A DNA stretch of 63,583 bases, from positions 1 through 63,583 of the forward strand of contig CAKTRT010000004.1 of the NCBI GenBank assembly GCA_934597535.1, in the 5' to 3' direction. Origin of the DNA: an uncultured Oscillospiraceae bacterium. Lineage in GTDB: Bacteria; Bacillota; Clostridia; Oscillospirales; Oscillospiraceae. The position numbers and the translations under genes were made by a program. Shown one piece after another: positions 47,644 to 56,311 of the stretch. The notes under the pieces are model-generated. The model ran no database searches. It was not told the DNA's origin and saw nothing but the letters and a program-made list of their open reading frames with translations. Each line of letters begins with the position of its first letter. The first letter of the stretch is position 1.

Positions 47644-48531
47644 ATGGACAGACAGAGAAAAGCGGATATGATGCTGGTGCTGGCCACCGGCTTTTGGGGC
47701 GTTTCCAACTGCCTGACGGCCATCTGCCTGCGCGAGCTGCAGCCGCTGACGCTCAACGCCTTCCGCTTTCTGACGGCGTTTCTCGTGCTGGGGCTGGCGT
47801 TCCGCAAGCGCATCGCGCGCGCGAGCCGCGAAACGCTCAAATACAGCCTGCTTGTGGGGCTGTCGCTTGTGATGGTCTACGTCGGCGCGACCTACGGCGT
47901 GCTTTACACCTCCGTTTCCAACGCGGGCTTCATCGGTGCGATGACCGTGCTGTTTACGCCGGTGCTCGAGCTTGCGCTCTACCGCAAAAGGCCGGGGAAG
48001 AAGTTTTCCTTCGCGCTGCTGCTGTGCCTGATCGGCATCGCGCTGCTGACGCTCGGCGAAACGCTCCGGCCCGCGCCGGGCGATATCATCTGCCTGCTCG
48101 TGCCCACGTTTTACGCCGTTGACCTGATGCTGACGGAAAAAGCCGTCTCAAAGCCGGAGGTCGATCCCATCGCCCTCGGCGTGTGCGAGCTGATCGTCGT
48201 CGGCGCCGTGATGCTGGCGCTCTCGCTCCTTTTCGAAACGCCGCGCCTGCCGTCCACACCGGCGGTCTGGGCGTCGGCGCTGTTCCTCGGCATTTTCTGC
48301 TCGGGCATCTGCTTCATCATCCAGAGCGTTGAGCAGCAGTTCACCACCGCGAGCCACGCGGGGCTGATCTTCACGCTCGAGCCGGTCTTCTCCGCCGTCT
48401 TCGCCTTCTTCCTGCTTGGCGAGCGCCTCGGCGTCCGCGGCTGCATCGGCGCGGCGCTGATGCTCGTGAGCCTTGTCGTGATGGAGCTTGACCTGCCGCA
48501 GCTGCGCAAAACGAAGGGGGAGGACGCATGA
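47644..48531 (+). CDS. EamA/DMT family transporter
   Basis: The 295-aa protein has ten predicted helices in two EamA repeats (first repeat with G-F-W-G-V-S-N near residue 20; second with P-V-F-S-A-V-F-A-F-F-L-L-G-E near 255). These carriers usually export metabolites or amino acids. The ATG at 47644 gives correct spacing from GAGGAG (47631-47636); the ATG at 47638 is too close. It overlaps the alkyltransferase gene by 4 bp. Confidence 0.87.
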   Translation: MDRQRKADMMLVLATGFWGVSNCLTAICLRELQPLTLNAFRFLTAFLVLGLAFRKRIARASRETLKYSLLVGLSLVMVYVGATYGVLYTSVSNAGFIGAMTVLFTPVLELALYRKRPGKKFSFALLLCLIGIALLTLGETLRPAPGDIICLLVPTFYAVDLMLTEKAVSKPEVDPIALGVCELIVVGAVMLALSLLFETPRLPSTPAVWASALFLGIFCSGICFIIQSVEQQFTTASHAGLIFTLEPVFSAVFAFFLLGERLGVRGCIGAALMLVSLVVMELDLPQLRKTKGEDA

Positions 48532-48854
48532 CGACCTTTGAAAAAGTCTACGCCGCGGTGCGCCTGATCCCGCGCGGCAGCGTAGCGACCTACGGCCAGA
48601 TCGCCGCGGCGCTCGGCAACCCGCGCCTTTCGCGCGTGGTGGGCTACGCGCTGCACGCAAACCCCGAGCCGGGCGTGATCCCGTGCCACCGCGTCGTCAA
48701 GCGCGATGGGGAGGTGTCGAGCGCCTTTGCCTTCGGCGGCGCGAACCGGCAGGTGGAGCTGCTCAGGGCGGAGGGAGTTGCGTTCGCGGACGGCAGCCAC
48801 GTCGATATGGCGCGCTGCCGCGTGCGCGCGCTGCCGCTCATTCTGGAGGAGTGA
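48528..48854 (+). CDS. MGMT-family alkyltransferase (O6-methylguanine repair domain)
   Basis: The 108-aa protein is the DNA-binding/active-site domain of Ogt/MGMT alone: Y-G-Q-I-A-A-A-L-G (recognition helix), R-x-V-G-Y-A-L, then the active-site P-C-H-R-V near residue 52. The reactive Cys is present, unlike ATL proteins, which have P-W-H-R. It may repair alkylated guanine or act as a damage flag. It is coupled to the EamA gene. Confidence 0.86.
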   Translation: MTTFEKVYAAVRLIPRGSVATYGQIAAALGNPRLSRVVGYALHANPEPGVIPCHRVVKRDGEVSSAFAFGGANRQVELLRAEGVAFADGSHVDMARCRVRALPLILEE

Positions 48855-48893
48855 CGGCGGGGGAGCGAGGCAGCCGGAAAACGTTGCCGAAAC

Positions 48894-48930
48894 AGCCTTA
48901 AATTTTTAAGAAATTTAAGGCTGCTTTTTT
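48894..48930 (+). terminator. Terminator after the alkyltransferase gene
   Basis: AGCCTTAAATTT (48894-48905) pairs perfectly with AAATTTAAGGCT (48911-48922), followed by GCTTTTTTT. Confidence 0.92.
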
Positions 48931-48957
48931 TCTTTTTTTGCTGAGGATGCTTGGCTA

Positions 48958-48986
48958 TTGATTTTTCATATCCACTATACTATAGT
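48958..48986 (+). promoter_or_regulatory. Promoter of the SLH protein gene
   Basis: TTGATT (48958-48963), 17 nt, TATAGT (48981-48986), 57 bp before the start codon. Confidence 0.62.
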
Positions 48987-49043
48987 GAAACTGGTATTCC
49001 AACCGCAGGGAGCTGCGGAAACATAGATGTGAGGAGGATTTTT

Positions 49044-52000
49044 ATGAGAAAAAGCAAGTTCCTATCCATTTTGCTGGCGTTGTGTTTGACGCTGAGCCTG
49101 CTGCCTGTATCGGCAATGGCGGCTGAGCCGCTGCCGGCAGACGCTGATCCCTCTGTTTGGGATACGCTCACTCTGAAGAGAGCAGATGGGACCGCACTTG
49201 TTGTGGGGACGGATTATACGATTACAAAAGGCACGTACTACCACTATGCGTACACCGAGTCTTTCACGTATAACATTTATAACGTCACCACACCAGATGC
49301 GGTGGTGATCAGCGGGGGCGCTCAGTATCAGAATGAAAGCCTTAGTAACCCGCTGAAGAGCCGTGTCGTACTGGGTGCGGCTACGGCCAACGTGACTCTC
49401 AGCGGCGTTACGGCGCTGGGCGAGCTTTCAATTGCCGAAGGCAGCACCGTGAACTTTACGCTCATGGGCGACAACTATGTGGATTATATCTACGGCAAGG
49501 GTGCGACCACCAATATGATTTTTGGCGGCGAGGGCAGCCTGACAGGTAAGCATATCGGCGGTGTGAACAAGTACAACGCTGATCCGGCGACTAACGTCAG
49601 CTGCAATATCACCATCAACAGCGGTACTTATAATATGACGGCCGGTTACGAATCTGCGATCGGCGGTGGCCAGTACGGTAATGCCGGTACGATCACGATC
49701 AATGGCGGCAATATCACGGCCAGGAGCAACTATGGCGCAGCCATTGGCGGCGGCCAGAACGGCGCTGCCACTTCGGTCATCATTACAGATGGTCAGGTCA
49801 ATGCGACCGGCAGCTTTGGCGCGGCGATCGGCGGCGGTCAGAATGGTGATGCTAATTCGATCAAGATCGAGGGCGGCCTGATCGAAGCCAGAGGCAGCCA
49901 TATTGGCGCGGCGATCGGCGGCGGTCAGTCCGGCAGTGTCGGGACGGTCGAGATCACAGATGGTGATATTACCGCAATCGCGCGCAAGATGGCAATCGGC
50001 GGTGAAAACGCTGGCGATATCACCATTTCTGGCGGCAGCATTAAGCTGGGCAAGTTGGACAGCTCCAGTAAGGAGATTCCTGCAGATGCCAGCCAGATCG
50101 GTGCAGCCAGTGGCGGCAAAGTCAATGAGATCAAGATCTCCGGCGGTACGTTCAATGTTCAGATTCCGAAGGACTACTGCGAAGAAGGCTTTGATATTAC
50201 AGATGACGGCAACGGCAACTATACGGTGGCTGAGCCGAAGATCGCTTCGATCAACGGCGTGACCTATGGCTCTCTTGATAAAGCCATCGCGGCTGTCAAG
50301 GACGGCGAGACCATCACGATCCTTGCTGCCGATGAGTATAAGCTTAATGGCAGCCTGGCCTACACCGGCAAAGCATTCACCATCGAAGCGGCGGCCGGCG
50401 TGGATGTCGCGTTTGATATGTCCAAAGCGGTGGCGCTGCACGGCGCGAAGATCACCTTCAAGGGCGTGACCTTTAACTATAAGACCAACGGCAACTATAT
50501 CGGTATTCAGCATGCCGATACGCTGGTGTACAACAACTGCACCATCAATGGTCAGGTGTTCCTGTACGCTGCAAGCGAGACCTTCAACGGCTGCACGTTC
50601 AATCAGAACAGCGCAGACGCCTACAACGTCTGGACGTACGGCGCACAGAAGGTTGAGTTCAATCACTGCACGTTCAACTGCGTGGGCAAGTCTGTCCTCG
50701 TTTATAACGAGGGCGCGGTCAGCAGCACCGACCTGACGGTCACGGACACGGAATTTAAGGCCAGCGCGCCTGTTACGGGCAAGGCGGCTATCGAGATCGA
50801 TACCAGCCTGATGTCCGGTGGCGCGACGATCACGGTCGATGCCGCGACCGAGAGCAAGGTCAGCGGCTTCGGCACCGGTTCCAACAGCGGCAACAACCTT
50901 TGGAACGACAAAAAGCAGACGGAAGATACCAACAGCAATACGGTCGTGACCGTAGCGGATACAACGGTGTTTGCGCCGCGCGTCGCTACGGTTGGCGGTG
51001 TGACCTACAGCTCTCTTGAAGCTGCTTTCGCCGCGCTGACTGCGACGAACCACACCATGACACTGACCAGTGTTGGCGAGGCGAAATGGGCTCCCGCCAC
51101 GCCGGTGTATTGGAAGGCTGGCACGCAGTCCGGCTATGCCGCCACGCTGAAGGCAGCCCTGACGGCGGCACAGACCGGCACGGACAGTGTGCTGATCGTT
51201 TGCCGTCCCGGTGCGACAGTCACCGCCAGTAACGATGGCGTGCATTACGATGTGACGAACAACCTCACCATTTATGCCAACAACGCCGATTTCAGCGGCA
51301 AGGATCTTTCCATCGGCACGTATGCGGCGCCCAAGAACAGCGAGACTACGATCAACATCTATGATGCGAAGAATCTCGTGGTCTGGGGCCAGCCCGTTGG
51401 CGACCGCGCGGATGTGTGGAACGTCAATTACGTCGATTGCGAGAATAACGGCCACAACTTCCTCATGTATCGCGGCAGCGAGACCGGTAAGGCAACGCTC
51501 AACGCGACGCTGACCGGCTGCAAGGCGACCGGCTTCTCTGATTCTATCATTCATACGACTGCCGACGGCAGCATCAAGATCACGAACTGCACCTTTGCCG
51601 ACAACTGCGCTCCGGTGAACATTGCGCACAAGCAGAGCGGCAGCATGGTCGTGGAGATCGAAGGCTGCACGTTCACCAACTGCGGCAAGGTCGATGAAAG
51701 CAATAACTATTTCGCGCCTGTCCGTATGGTCAACAATAACGCTCAGGGCACGCTGTCCGTCAGCGTAAAGAATACCGCCTTTGCCGGTACGATCGGCGAG
51801 AATGGCGATATCCTGCTCGGCGATGGCCGCAACGGCAAGAAGTCCTATGACGTTTCCGCGACGGTCACCGGCACGGCGGCCAAGGTCGTGGCACAGCGTC
51901 CGGGCCACTACAATGGCTCTGCGGTCGATCAGACCAAGCAGGAGAGCAAGACGCTGACTGCAAACGACACGCTCAGCACCACCCTCAACGAGATGCTGCC

Positions 52001-53864
52001 CCTCAAGGGAACGGTCACGCTCGATGAGTTCCTTGCGATGGTCGAGGCTTACGGCTACAACTTCGACGGCGCTGCCGTGACCGGCGACGGCTCCAAGCTC
52101 GTTGTCAAGTGGAGCCCGGTCAGCGGCTGCTATGATACCCGTGCGGGTCACCAGTGCACGGTGAACAATGTCGCAGCCACCGGTAACACGCCCAAGCGTG
52201 TGAACAACGGCCTGACGCAGTTCCAGCTCTACGAGGGCAAGAATTACAATGTTAGCGTGAAGAACGTCAGCTTCGTTTACGAGCCGGCTGCTTTCACGGT
52301 CTGCGAGAACAGCGGTTGGGCGGGCAGCTTCACCGCCGAGCAGGCTCCTGCCGGTCAGCTCTACTTCATGACCACCGGCGATGTGACCTTCGAGAGCTGC
52401 GACTTTGACAAGGTTGTGCTGACCACCTTCAACACCACCGGCACCAGCACGGTCAAGAACTGCACGTTTGCGAACGTCTATAACAACTATGCCATCAAGG
52501 ATATCCGCGGTGAGCACATCATCGTGACCGGCAATACGATCTCGAACTGCGGCGGCGGCGTCATGGTCAGCTCGACCGGTACGGTTTCTGATGTGAACAT
52601 CTCCGGCAACACCTTCACCAATGTGGACGTGGCCGGTACGGCGCCCGCAGACAAGGTCGGCACGCGCGCCCTGATCCAGATCGCTTCTTCCGGCGACTAT
52701 ACCGGCGCCAAGCTGATCCTCGACGGCAACACGGCCAGCAACTGCGGCCCGATCCTGCGCCAGCTGAATGAAAACGGCGCTGCCGACATGATCGAGAGCC
52801 TGACCGGCGATCTGACCGGTCTCGGCGGCAAGCTGACCTACACGAGCGATTCTAAATCTCCGACTTCTCAGCCCGCGACCTACACGGTGACCTTTAGCGG
52901 TTCCAATGTTGCGCCGGTGGTCGCTGCCGCAGGCACGGCCATCATCCTGCCCAATGCCGACAGAGTGGGCTTCACCCTTTCCTACTGGAAGGATTGGACG
53001 AATGGCGCGGCCTATCGCGCCGGTGAGAGCTTCACCGTGAACGCGAATGTGACGCTTTATGCCGAGTGGGTGGAGAACAGCTCCCCCGTTACGCCCGGCA
53101 GCTCCTCTGTGAGCGTGGTGCGTCCGGACAACGGCAAGGTGACGGTCAACCCGTCGGCCGCGAAGGAAGGCGAGACTGTGACGATCACCGTCACGCCCGA
53201 TGCGGGCTATGAGCTCGGCTCCCTGACCGTCTCCGACAGCAGGGGCAACCAGCTCCCGCTCAGCGGCAACGGCAGCAGCTTCACCTTCGTCATGCCCGCG
53301 GGCGGCGCGGTCGTCAAGGCCGAGTTCGTCAAGCGCAGCGTGAGCTTCGGCGACGTTTCCGCGAACGATTACTTTGCAAGCGCCGTGGCATGGGCGGTCG
53401 AAAAGGGCATCACGGACGGTGTCGGCGGCGGCATGTTCGGCCCGTACCAGCCCTGCACGCGCGGCCAGATCGTGACGTTCCTGTGGCGTGCGGCCGGTTC
53501 TCCCGAGCCGAAGGCCATGAGCAGCTTTGCGGATGTTTCCGCGAACGAGTACTATGCCAAGGCCGTGGCGTGGGCCGTTGAAAACGGCATCACCACCGGC
53601 ACGGCGGCGACGACGTTCGGCCCGAACGACACCTGCACGCGCGCGCAGGCGGTGACGTTCCTCTGCCGTGCCGTCGGCACGCAGGGCGCGTACAGCGGTG
53701 CGTTCAGCGATGTGGCGAGCGACATGTACTGCGCCGGTTCCGTGGCGTGGGCGGTCGCGAACGGCGTGACGGACGGCGTCGGCGGCGGCAAGTTCGCTCC
53801 GGACGACTTCTGCACGCGCGGCCAGATCGTGACCTTCCTCTACCGCGCCTATCAGGGCAAGTAA
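49044..53864 (+). CDS. Large S-layer-homology (SLH) surface protein with beta-helix/GGQ repeats
   Basis: The 1606-aa protein has a classical signal peptide (residues 1-27, ending S-A-M-A-A). Around residues 200-340 there are at least four copies of a motif A-A-I-G-G-G-Q about 30 residues apart, with short beta strands between, as in right-handed parallel beta-helices. Further beta-rich regions (N-C-T-F, G-C-T-F repeats) run to about 1270. Then come an InlB-type repeat (about 1280-1350, ending L-Y-A-E-W), a bacterial BR repeat (1352-1430) and three SLH domains (about 1434, 1494 and 1554; F-G-D-V-S, A-V-A-W-A-V). SLH domains bind pyruvylated wall polymer, which the CsaB fusion in this window could make. 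The ATG at 49044 follows GAGGAGG. Confidence 0.9.
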   Translation: MRKSKFLSILLALCLTLSLLPVSAMAAEPLPADADPSVWDTLTLKRADGTALVVGTDYTITKGTYYHYAYTESFTYNIYNVTTPDAVVISGGAQYQNESLSNPLKSRVVLGAATANVTLSGVTALGELSIAEGSTVNFTLMGDNYVDYIYGKGATTNMIFGGEGSLTGKHIGGVNKYNADPATNVSCNITINSGTYNMTAGYESAIGGGQYGNAGTITINGGNITARSNYGAAIGGGQNGAATSVIITDGQVNATGSFGAAIGGGQNGDANSIKIEGGLIEARGSHIGAAIGGGQSGSVGTVEITDGDITAIARKMAIGGENAGDITISGGSIKLGKLDSSSKEIPADASQIGAASGGKVNEIKISGGTFNVQIPKDYCEEGFDITDDGNGNYTVAEPKIASINGVTYGSLDKAIAAVKDGETITILAADEYKLNGSLAYTGKAFTIEAAAGVDVAFDMSKAVALHGAKITFKGVTFNYKTNGNYIGIQHADTLVYNNCTINGQVFLYAASETFNGCTFNQNSADAYNVWTYGAQKVEFNHCTFNCVGKSVLVYNEGAVSSTDLTVTDTEFKASAPVTGKAAIEIDTSLMSGGATITVDAATESKVSGFGTGSNSGNNLWNDKKQTEDTNSNTVVTVADTTVFAPRVATVGGVTYSSLEAAFAALTATNHTMTLTSVGEAKWAPATPVYWKAGTQSGYAATLKAALTAAQTGTDSVLIVCRPGATVTASNDGVHYDVTNNLTIYANNADFSGKDLSIGTYAAPKNSETTINIYDAKNLVVWGQPVGDRADVWNVNYVDCENNGHNFLMYRGSETGKATLNATLTGCKATGFSDSIIHTTADGSIKITNCTFADNCAPVNIAHKQSGSMVVEIEGCTFTNCGKVDESNNYFAPVRMVNNNAQGTLSVSVKNTAFAGTIGENGDILLGDGRNGKKSYDVSATVTGTAAKVVAQRPGHYNGSAVDQTKQESKTLTANDTLSTTLNEMLPLKGTVTLDEFLAMVEAYGYNFDGAAVTGDGSKLVVKWSPVSGCYDTRAGHQCTVNNVAATGNTPKRVNNGLTQFQLYEGKNYNVSVKNVSFVYEPAAFTVCENSGWAGSFTAEQAPAGQLYFMTTGDVTFESCDFDKVVLTTFNTTGTSTVKNCTFANVYNNYAIKDIRGEHIIVTGNTISNCGGGVMVSSTGTVSDVNISGNTFTNVDVAGTAPADKVGTRALIQIASSGDYTGAKLILDGNTASNCGPILRQLNENGAADMIESLTGDLTGLGGKLTYTSDSKSPTSQPATYTVTFSGSNVAPVVAAAGTAIILPNADRVGFTLSYWKDWTNGAAYRAGESFTVNANVTLYAEWVENSSPVTPGSSSVSVVRPDNGKVTVNPSAAKEGETVTITVTPDAGYELGSLTVSDSRGNQLPLSGNGSSFTFVMPAGGAVVKAEFVKRSVSFGDVSANDYFASAVAWAVEKGITDGVGGGMFGPYQPCTRGQIVTFLWRAAGSPEPKAMSSFADVSANEYYAKAVAWAVENGITTGTAATTFGPNDTCTRAQAVTFLCRAVGTQGAYSGAFSDVASDMYCAGSVAWAVANGVTDGVGGGKFAPDDFCTRGQIVTFLYRAYQGK

Positions 53865-53880
53865 ATACAGGATCCGTTCA

Positions 53881-53914
53881 AAAGGGCGGAGCGGCATTTG
53901 CCGCTCCGCCCTTT
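53881..53914 (+). terminator. Terminator of the SLH gene
   Basis: AAAGGGCGGAGCGGC (53881-53895) pairs perfectly with GCCGCTCCGCCCTTT (53900-53914). Confidence 0.9.
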
Positions 53915-53987
53915 CCCTCTGCGCGCTGCACCGGATAAGGAGACGCCTGCGCCCGTGTTTCTACAGGGCGCGGGCGCACGAACGTAT

Positions 53988-54218
53988 ATGGCCTTTTATT
54001 CGCGGCTACATTTGACGCTTACGATGGAAACCCTTTTGGATGGGACGGCAGAATATCGCTTCACTGTCTGTTTAGGACGAGACTGCAACGGAAGGCAAAT
54101 TCGAAAATACACTACATGGTCCATCCCATCTGATACAAGCGCAGCCAAGGCAAAGAAAGCTGCTGAACGCGCTGCGCAAAGAACTGGCTGCCACTTTTTG
54201 TTGCCGCTTTCGATTTGA
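53988..54218 (+). pseudogene. Tyrosine recombinase (integrase), N-terminal arm-binding fragment
   Basis: Inside the 76-codon frame, D-G-T-A-E-Y-R-F-T-V, G-R-D-C-N-G-R-Q-I-R-K and A-K-A-K-K-A-A-E-R match the N-terminal arm-DNA-binding segment of clostridial phage and ICE integrases. The core-binding and catalytic domains (R-H-R-Y) are absent; the frame closes after unrelated residues. It is a remnant, not a working integrase. Confidence 0.7.
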
Positions 54219-54324
54219 TGTGATTCTTGCGGACGCTGCCGCTCTGCCATAAGGGTACAAAAGAATTTGTTATTATATTGCATTTTGGCAAATTTCAAAA
54301 TCAGATGCCGACAGGAGGAACACG

Positions 54325-54471
54325 ATACCCGAAAAAACAGCGCAGAAAGAACCGGGCAAAAAGCCCACGCCATCCCAAAAGCCGAGACCGCGGCAGGTAA
54401 CAGTCGTTCAAATTCCGCTCCTTGATCTGCATCCGTTTACCCCTTTCAGGTGCGTGAGGATCCGTTTGTAA
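54325..54471 (+). pseudogene. ParB-like protein, N-terminal fragment with frameshift
   Basis: After an AGGAGG site at about 54315, the expected start codon is ATA (54325). The following residues (V-V-Q-I-P-L-L-D-L-H-P-F) match the start of ParB/Spo0J nuclease-like domains of mobile elements. Homology continues in another frame as F-Q-V-R-E-D-P-F, so at least one frameshift is present, and the rest is missing. Together with the integrase fragment it marks a decayed integrative element. Confidence 0.6.
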
Positions 54472-54489
54472 ATTTTTGCTCCAGACGGA

Positions 54490-54537
54490 TTGACAATGTG
54501 CACTGCATTATGCATAATCCTGATTATACATAATGCA
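54490..54537 (+). promoter_or_regulatory. Promoter with palindromic operator for the TetR gene
   Basis: TTGACA (54490-54495), 17 nt, CATAAT (54513-54518). The -10 lies inside an almost perfect palindrome with 16-bp arms, TGCATTATGCATAATC (54504-54519) and GATTATACATAATGCA (54522-54537), with one mismatch. This is the expected arrangement for autorepression by the TetR protein encoded 28 bp downstream. Confidence 0.8.
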
Positions 54538-54564
54538 AGTTATAAATCGGGAGGGAGTGTAAGT

Positions 54565-55137
54565 ATGCCCGCAAAAGCAAAAGTCACCAAAGAAATGATC
54601 GTTGACGCAGCCTTTGCGGTCGCCCGTGAAGCAGGAGTGGAAAATATCAACGCAAGGACTGTTTCGGAACGGCTGCATTGCTCCACTCAGCCCGTCATGT
54701 ATCACTTTGCAACGATTGAAGAATTAAAACGGACGGTCTATGCGAAGGCAGACCTCTATCATTCGGAATATCTGATGAATATGAAAAAACCGCCGAAGGG
54801 CGCCGCGCTCGGGATCGGAATGAATTATATCCGCTTTGCAATTGAAGAACCGCATTTGTTCCGGTTCCTGTTTCAGTCGGATTATTTCAGCGGAAAGACC
54901 CTGCTTGAGCTGATCGACGCTGAGGAGCTTCTTCCTGTTCTTTTAGCCATGCAGAGCGCTCTGGGCGCCAGCATGGAACAGACGAAAAAGATTTTCCTGA
55001 CGGTTTTCCTGTTTGCCCACGGGTATGCAAGTATCATCGCCAACAATTCGCTGAAATACGACGAGGAGCTTATCAATTCTCAGTTGGAGCAGGCGTATCG
55101 GGGCGCAATATTGGCCGCGCAGGAAGAAATGGCATGA
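54565..55137 (+). CDS. TetR/AcrR family transcriptional regulator
   Basis: The 190-aa protein has an N-terminal TetR helix-turn-helix (I-V-D-A-A-F-A-V-A-R-E, then N-A-R-T-V-S-E-R-L near residue 30, Q-P-V-M-Y-H-F) and an all-helical ligand domain. The ATG at 54565 has GGGAGGGA upstream; the longer frame runs through the operator. It should bind the palindrome over its own promoter. No efflux pump is adjacent, so its other targets are unknown. Confidence 0.88.
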   Translation: MPAKAKVTKEMIVDAAFAVAREAGVENINARTVSERLHCSTQPVMYHFATIEELKRTVYAKADLYHSEYLMNMKKPPKGAALGIGMNYIRFAIEEPHLFRFLFQSDYFSGKTLLELIDAEELLPVLLAMQSALGASMEQTKKIFLTVFLFAHGYASIIANNSLKYDEELINSQLEQAYRGAILAAQEEMA

Positions 55138-55184
55138 GGAAGGCTCTGTGTGTATAGGTTGACAAGCAAAGCGAGGTGGCACGA

Positions 55185-55373
55185 ATGGTGGAGATTTTTA
55201 AATCAGAATTGGGTTGGCTTTGCTGTCCAAAGTGCGGCGGCAAGACAAGGACATAGATCCGGCCGCACACGGTGCTGGAGGATTTTCCTCTATTTTGCCC
55301 AAAGTGCAAATACACCTGCGTGATTCGTTTCAAAAACGGAAAAATTGAAGAAATCAAAATGCCAGACGCTTAG
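55185..55373 (+). pseudogene. Cysteine-rich KTR-domain protein interrupted by an in-frame TAG
   Basis: The frame from ATG 55185 reads W-L-C-C-P-K-C-G-G-K-T-R and continues after a TAG (55254-55256) with F-P-L-F-C-P-K-C-K-Y to a stop at 55371. Both C-P-K-C zinc knuckles and the K-T-R motif of this small mobile-element-borne family are intact on either side of the stop. It is one point change from a full 62-codon gene. It lies 48 bp after the TetR gene, a common arrangement in clostridial elements. Confidence 0.75.
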
Positions 55374-55441
55374 ACGCAGTGCAGACCGGTGAGCCGGCTT
55401 GTACTGCGTCTTTTTATATGATGATCTATGGAGATGAGTCG

Positions 55442-55897
55442 ATGAAAAATTGCCTGTCGAACAGCAGATTTGCTAATCTGCTGTTTGTAAATATCCGAAT
55501 TGGGAACGTGAATACCGCTGCATTGTTTGACACCGGCGCGGGCATGACGGTCATCACACAAAGCCTTCTGCACCGACTTCATGCCGCACCCGAGAAAGAG
55601 GCTCTCCGCGCCGGAAACAATAACGGTGTGGTTCGTGCGTTTCAGACTGCGATCATCCCCAGCATTCAGATTGGGGATAGTTGCATGGAGAACTGCAAGG
55701 TGCTCGTGACGGATGACGCAAATTTTGAGCTCAGCGATGAAACCGGTAAGATTTTCCCTGCTGAAATGCTGCTCGGCTGGGATGTGATCTCCCTGTATCG
55801 CTGGAGTTATTCCGCAAAAGATAGATCCTTATCGGTCAGCTTGCCGGAAAAGGCGGCTGAACATCGACAAGGCAGGGGCAGATATGAAAGTCTTTGA
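55442..55897 (+). CDS. Retropepsin-like aspartic protease domain protein
   Basis: The 151-aa protein has the catalytic motif A-L-F-D-T-G-A-G-M-T (D-T-G-A, near residue 36) of retropepsin-like proteases and a later hydrophobic L-L-G-W-D-V-I that fits the second psi-loop (I/L-L-G-x-D). It has no signal peptide. Such enzymes act as homodimers; the substrate is unknown. The start at 55442 is one of several possible in-frame starts (also 55421). Confidence 0.75.
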   Translation: MKNCLSNSRFANLLFVNIRIGNVNTAALFDTGAGMTVITQSLLHRLHAAPEKEALRAGNNNGVVRAFQTAIIPSIQIGDSCMENCKVLVTDDANFELSDETGKIFPAEMLLGWDVISLYRWSYSAKDRSLSVSLPEKAAEHRQGRGRYESL

Positions 55898-55951
55898 ACA
55901 TGTCGATTACTGCCTTGCGGTCAGGAAATCTTAAATTGTATGGAGGCAACG

Positions 55952-56311
55952 ATGAAACACACAAACCGGTTGATTGGATGCTGCGGACTGGACTGCGAAA
56001 CCTGCGACGCCAGGATCGCAACGATTACAAACGACAACGCTCTGCGCGAGAAAACCGCCGCACTGTGGACAAAGCTCAACGGGGTAACGATCCTACCTGA
56101 AATGATCAACTGCACCGGATGCCGCATAGAGGGCGCAAAAACGCCCTTCTGCGATAAGCTTTGCCCCGTACACAACTGCGTCCGGGAAAAGAGCCTTGAT
56201 ACCTGTGCCGACTGCCCGCAGATGGATAGCTGTCCAACGCTGGGGTGCATCTCCGTAAACAGCCCGTTTGTGCTGGAAAACCTGAAGCAGCTGAAGCAGG
56301 ATAATGCCTGA
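55952..56311 (+). CDS. DUF3795-like cysteine-rich protein
   Basis: The 119-aa protein begins I-G-C-C-G-L-D-C-E-T-C-D-A (typical DUF3795 opening) and has further cysteine clusters (N-C-T-G-C-R, C-D-K-L-C-P-V-H-N-C, C-A-D-C-P, C-P-T-L-G-C), about 14 cysteines in all. It probably binds zinc or an iron-sulfur cluster. GGAGGC precedes ATG 55952. It overlaps the next gene by 8 bp. Function unknown. Confidence 0.8.
   Translation: MKHTNRLIGCCGLDCETCDARIATITNDNALREKTAALWTKLNGVTILPEMINCTGCRIEGAKTPFCDKLCPVHNCVREKSLDTCADCPQMDSCPTLGCISVNSPFVLENLKQLKQDNA

Noticed and set aside
49650..50050. Tandem DNA repeat or CRISPR-like array in the SLH gene
   Set aside because: The repeats vary at the DNA level, are in frame and encode a protein motif; spacing and sequence do not fit a CRISPR array.
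49428..53897. 1489-codon open frame on the minus strand opposite the SLH gene
   Set aside because: It has no start context, no domain pattern, and a His/Arg/Ala-rich composition typical of an antisense shadow in GC-rich DNA. The plus-strand frame has a signal peptide and SLH motifs.
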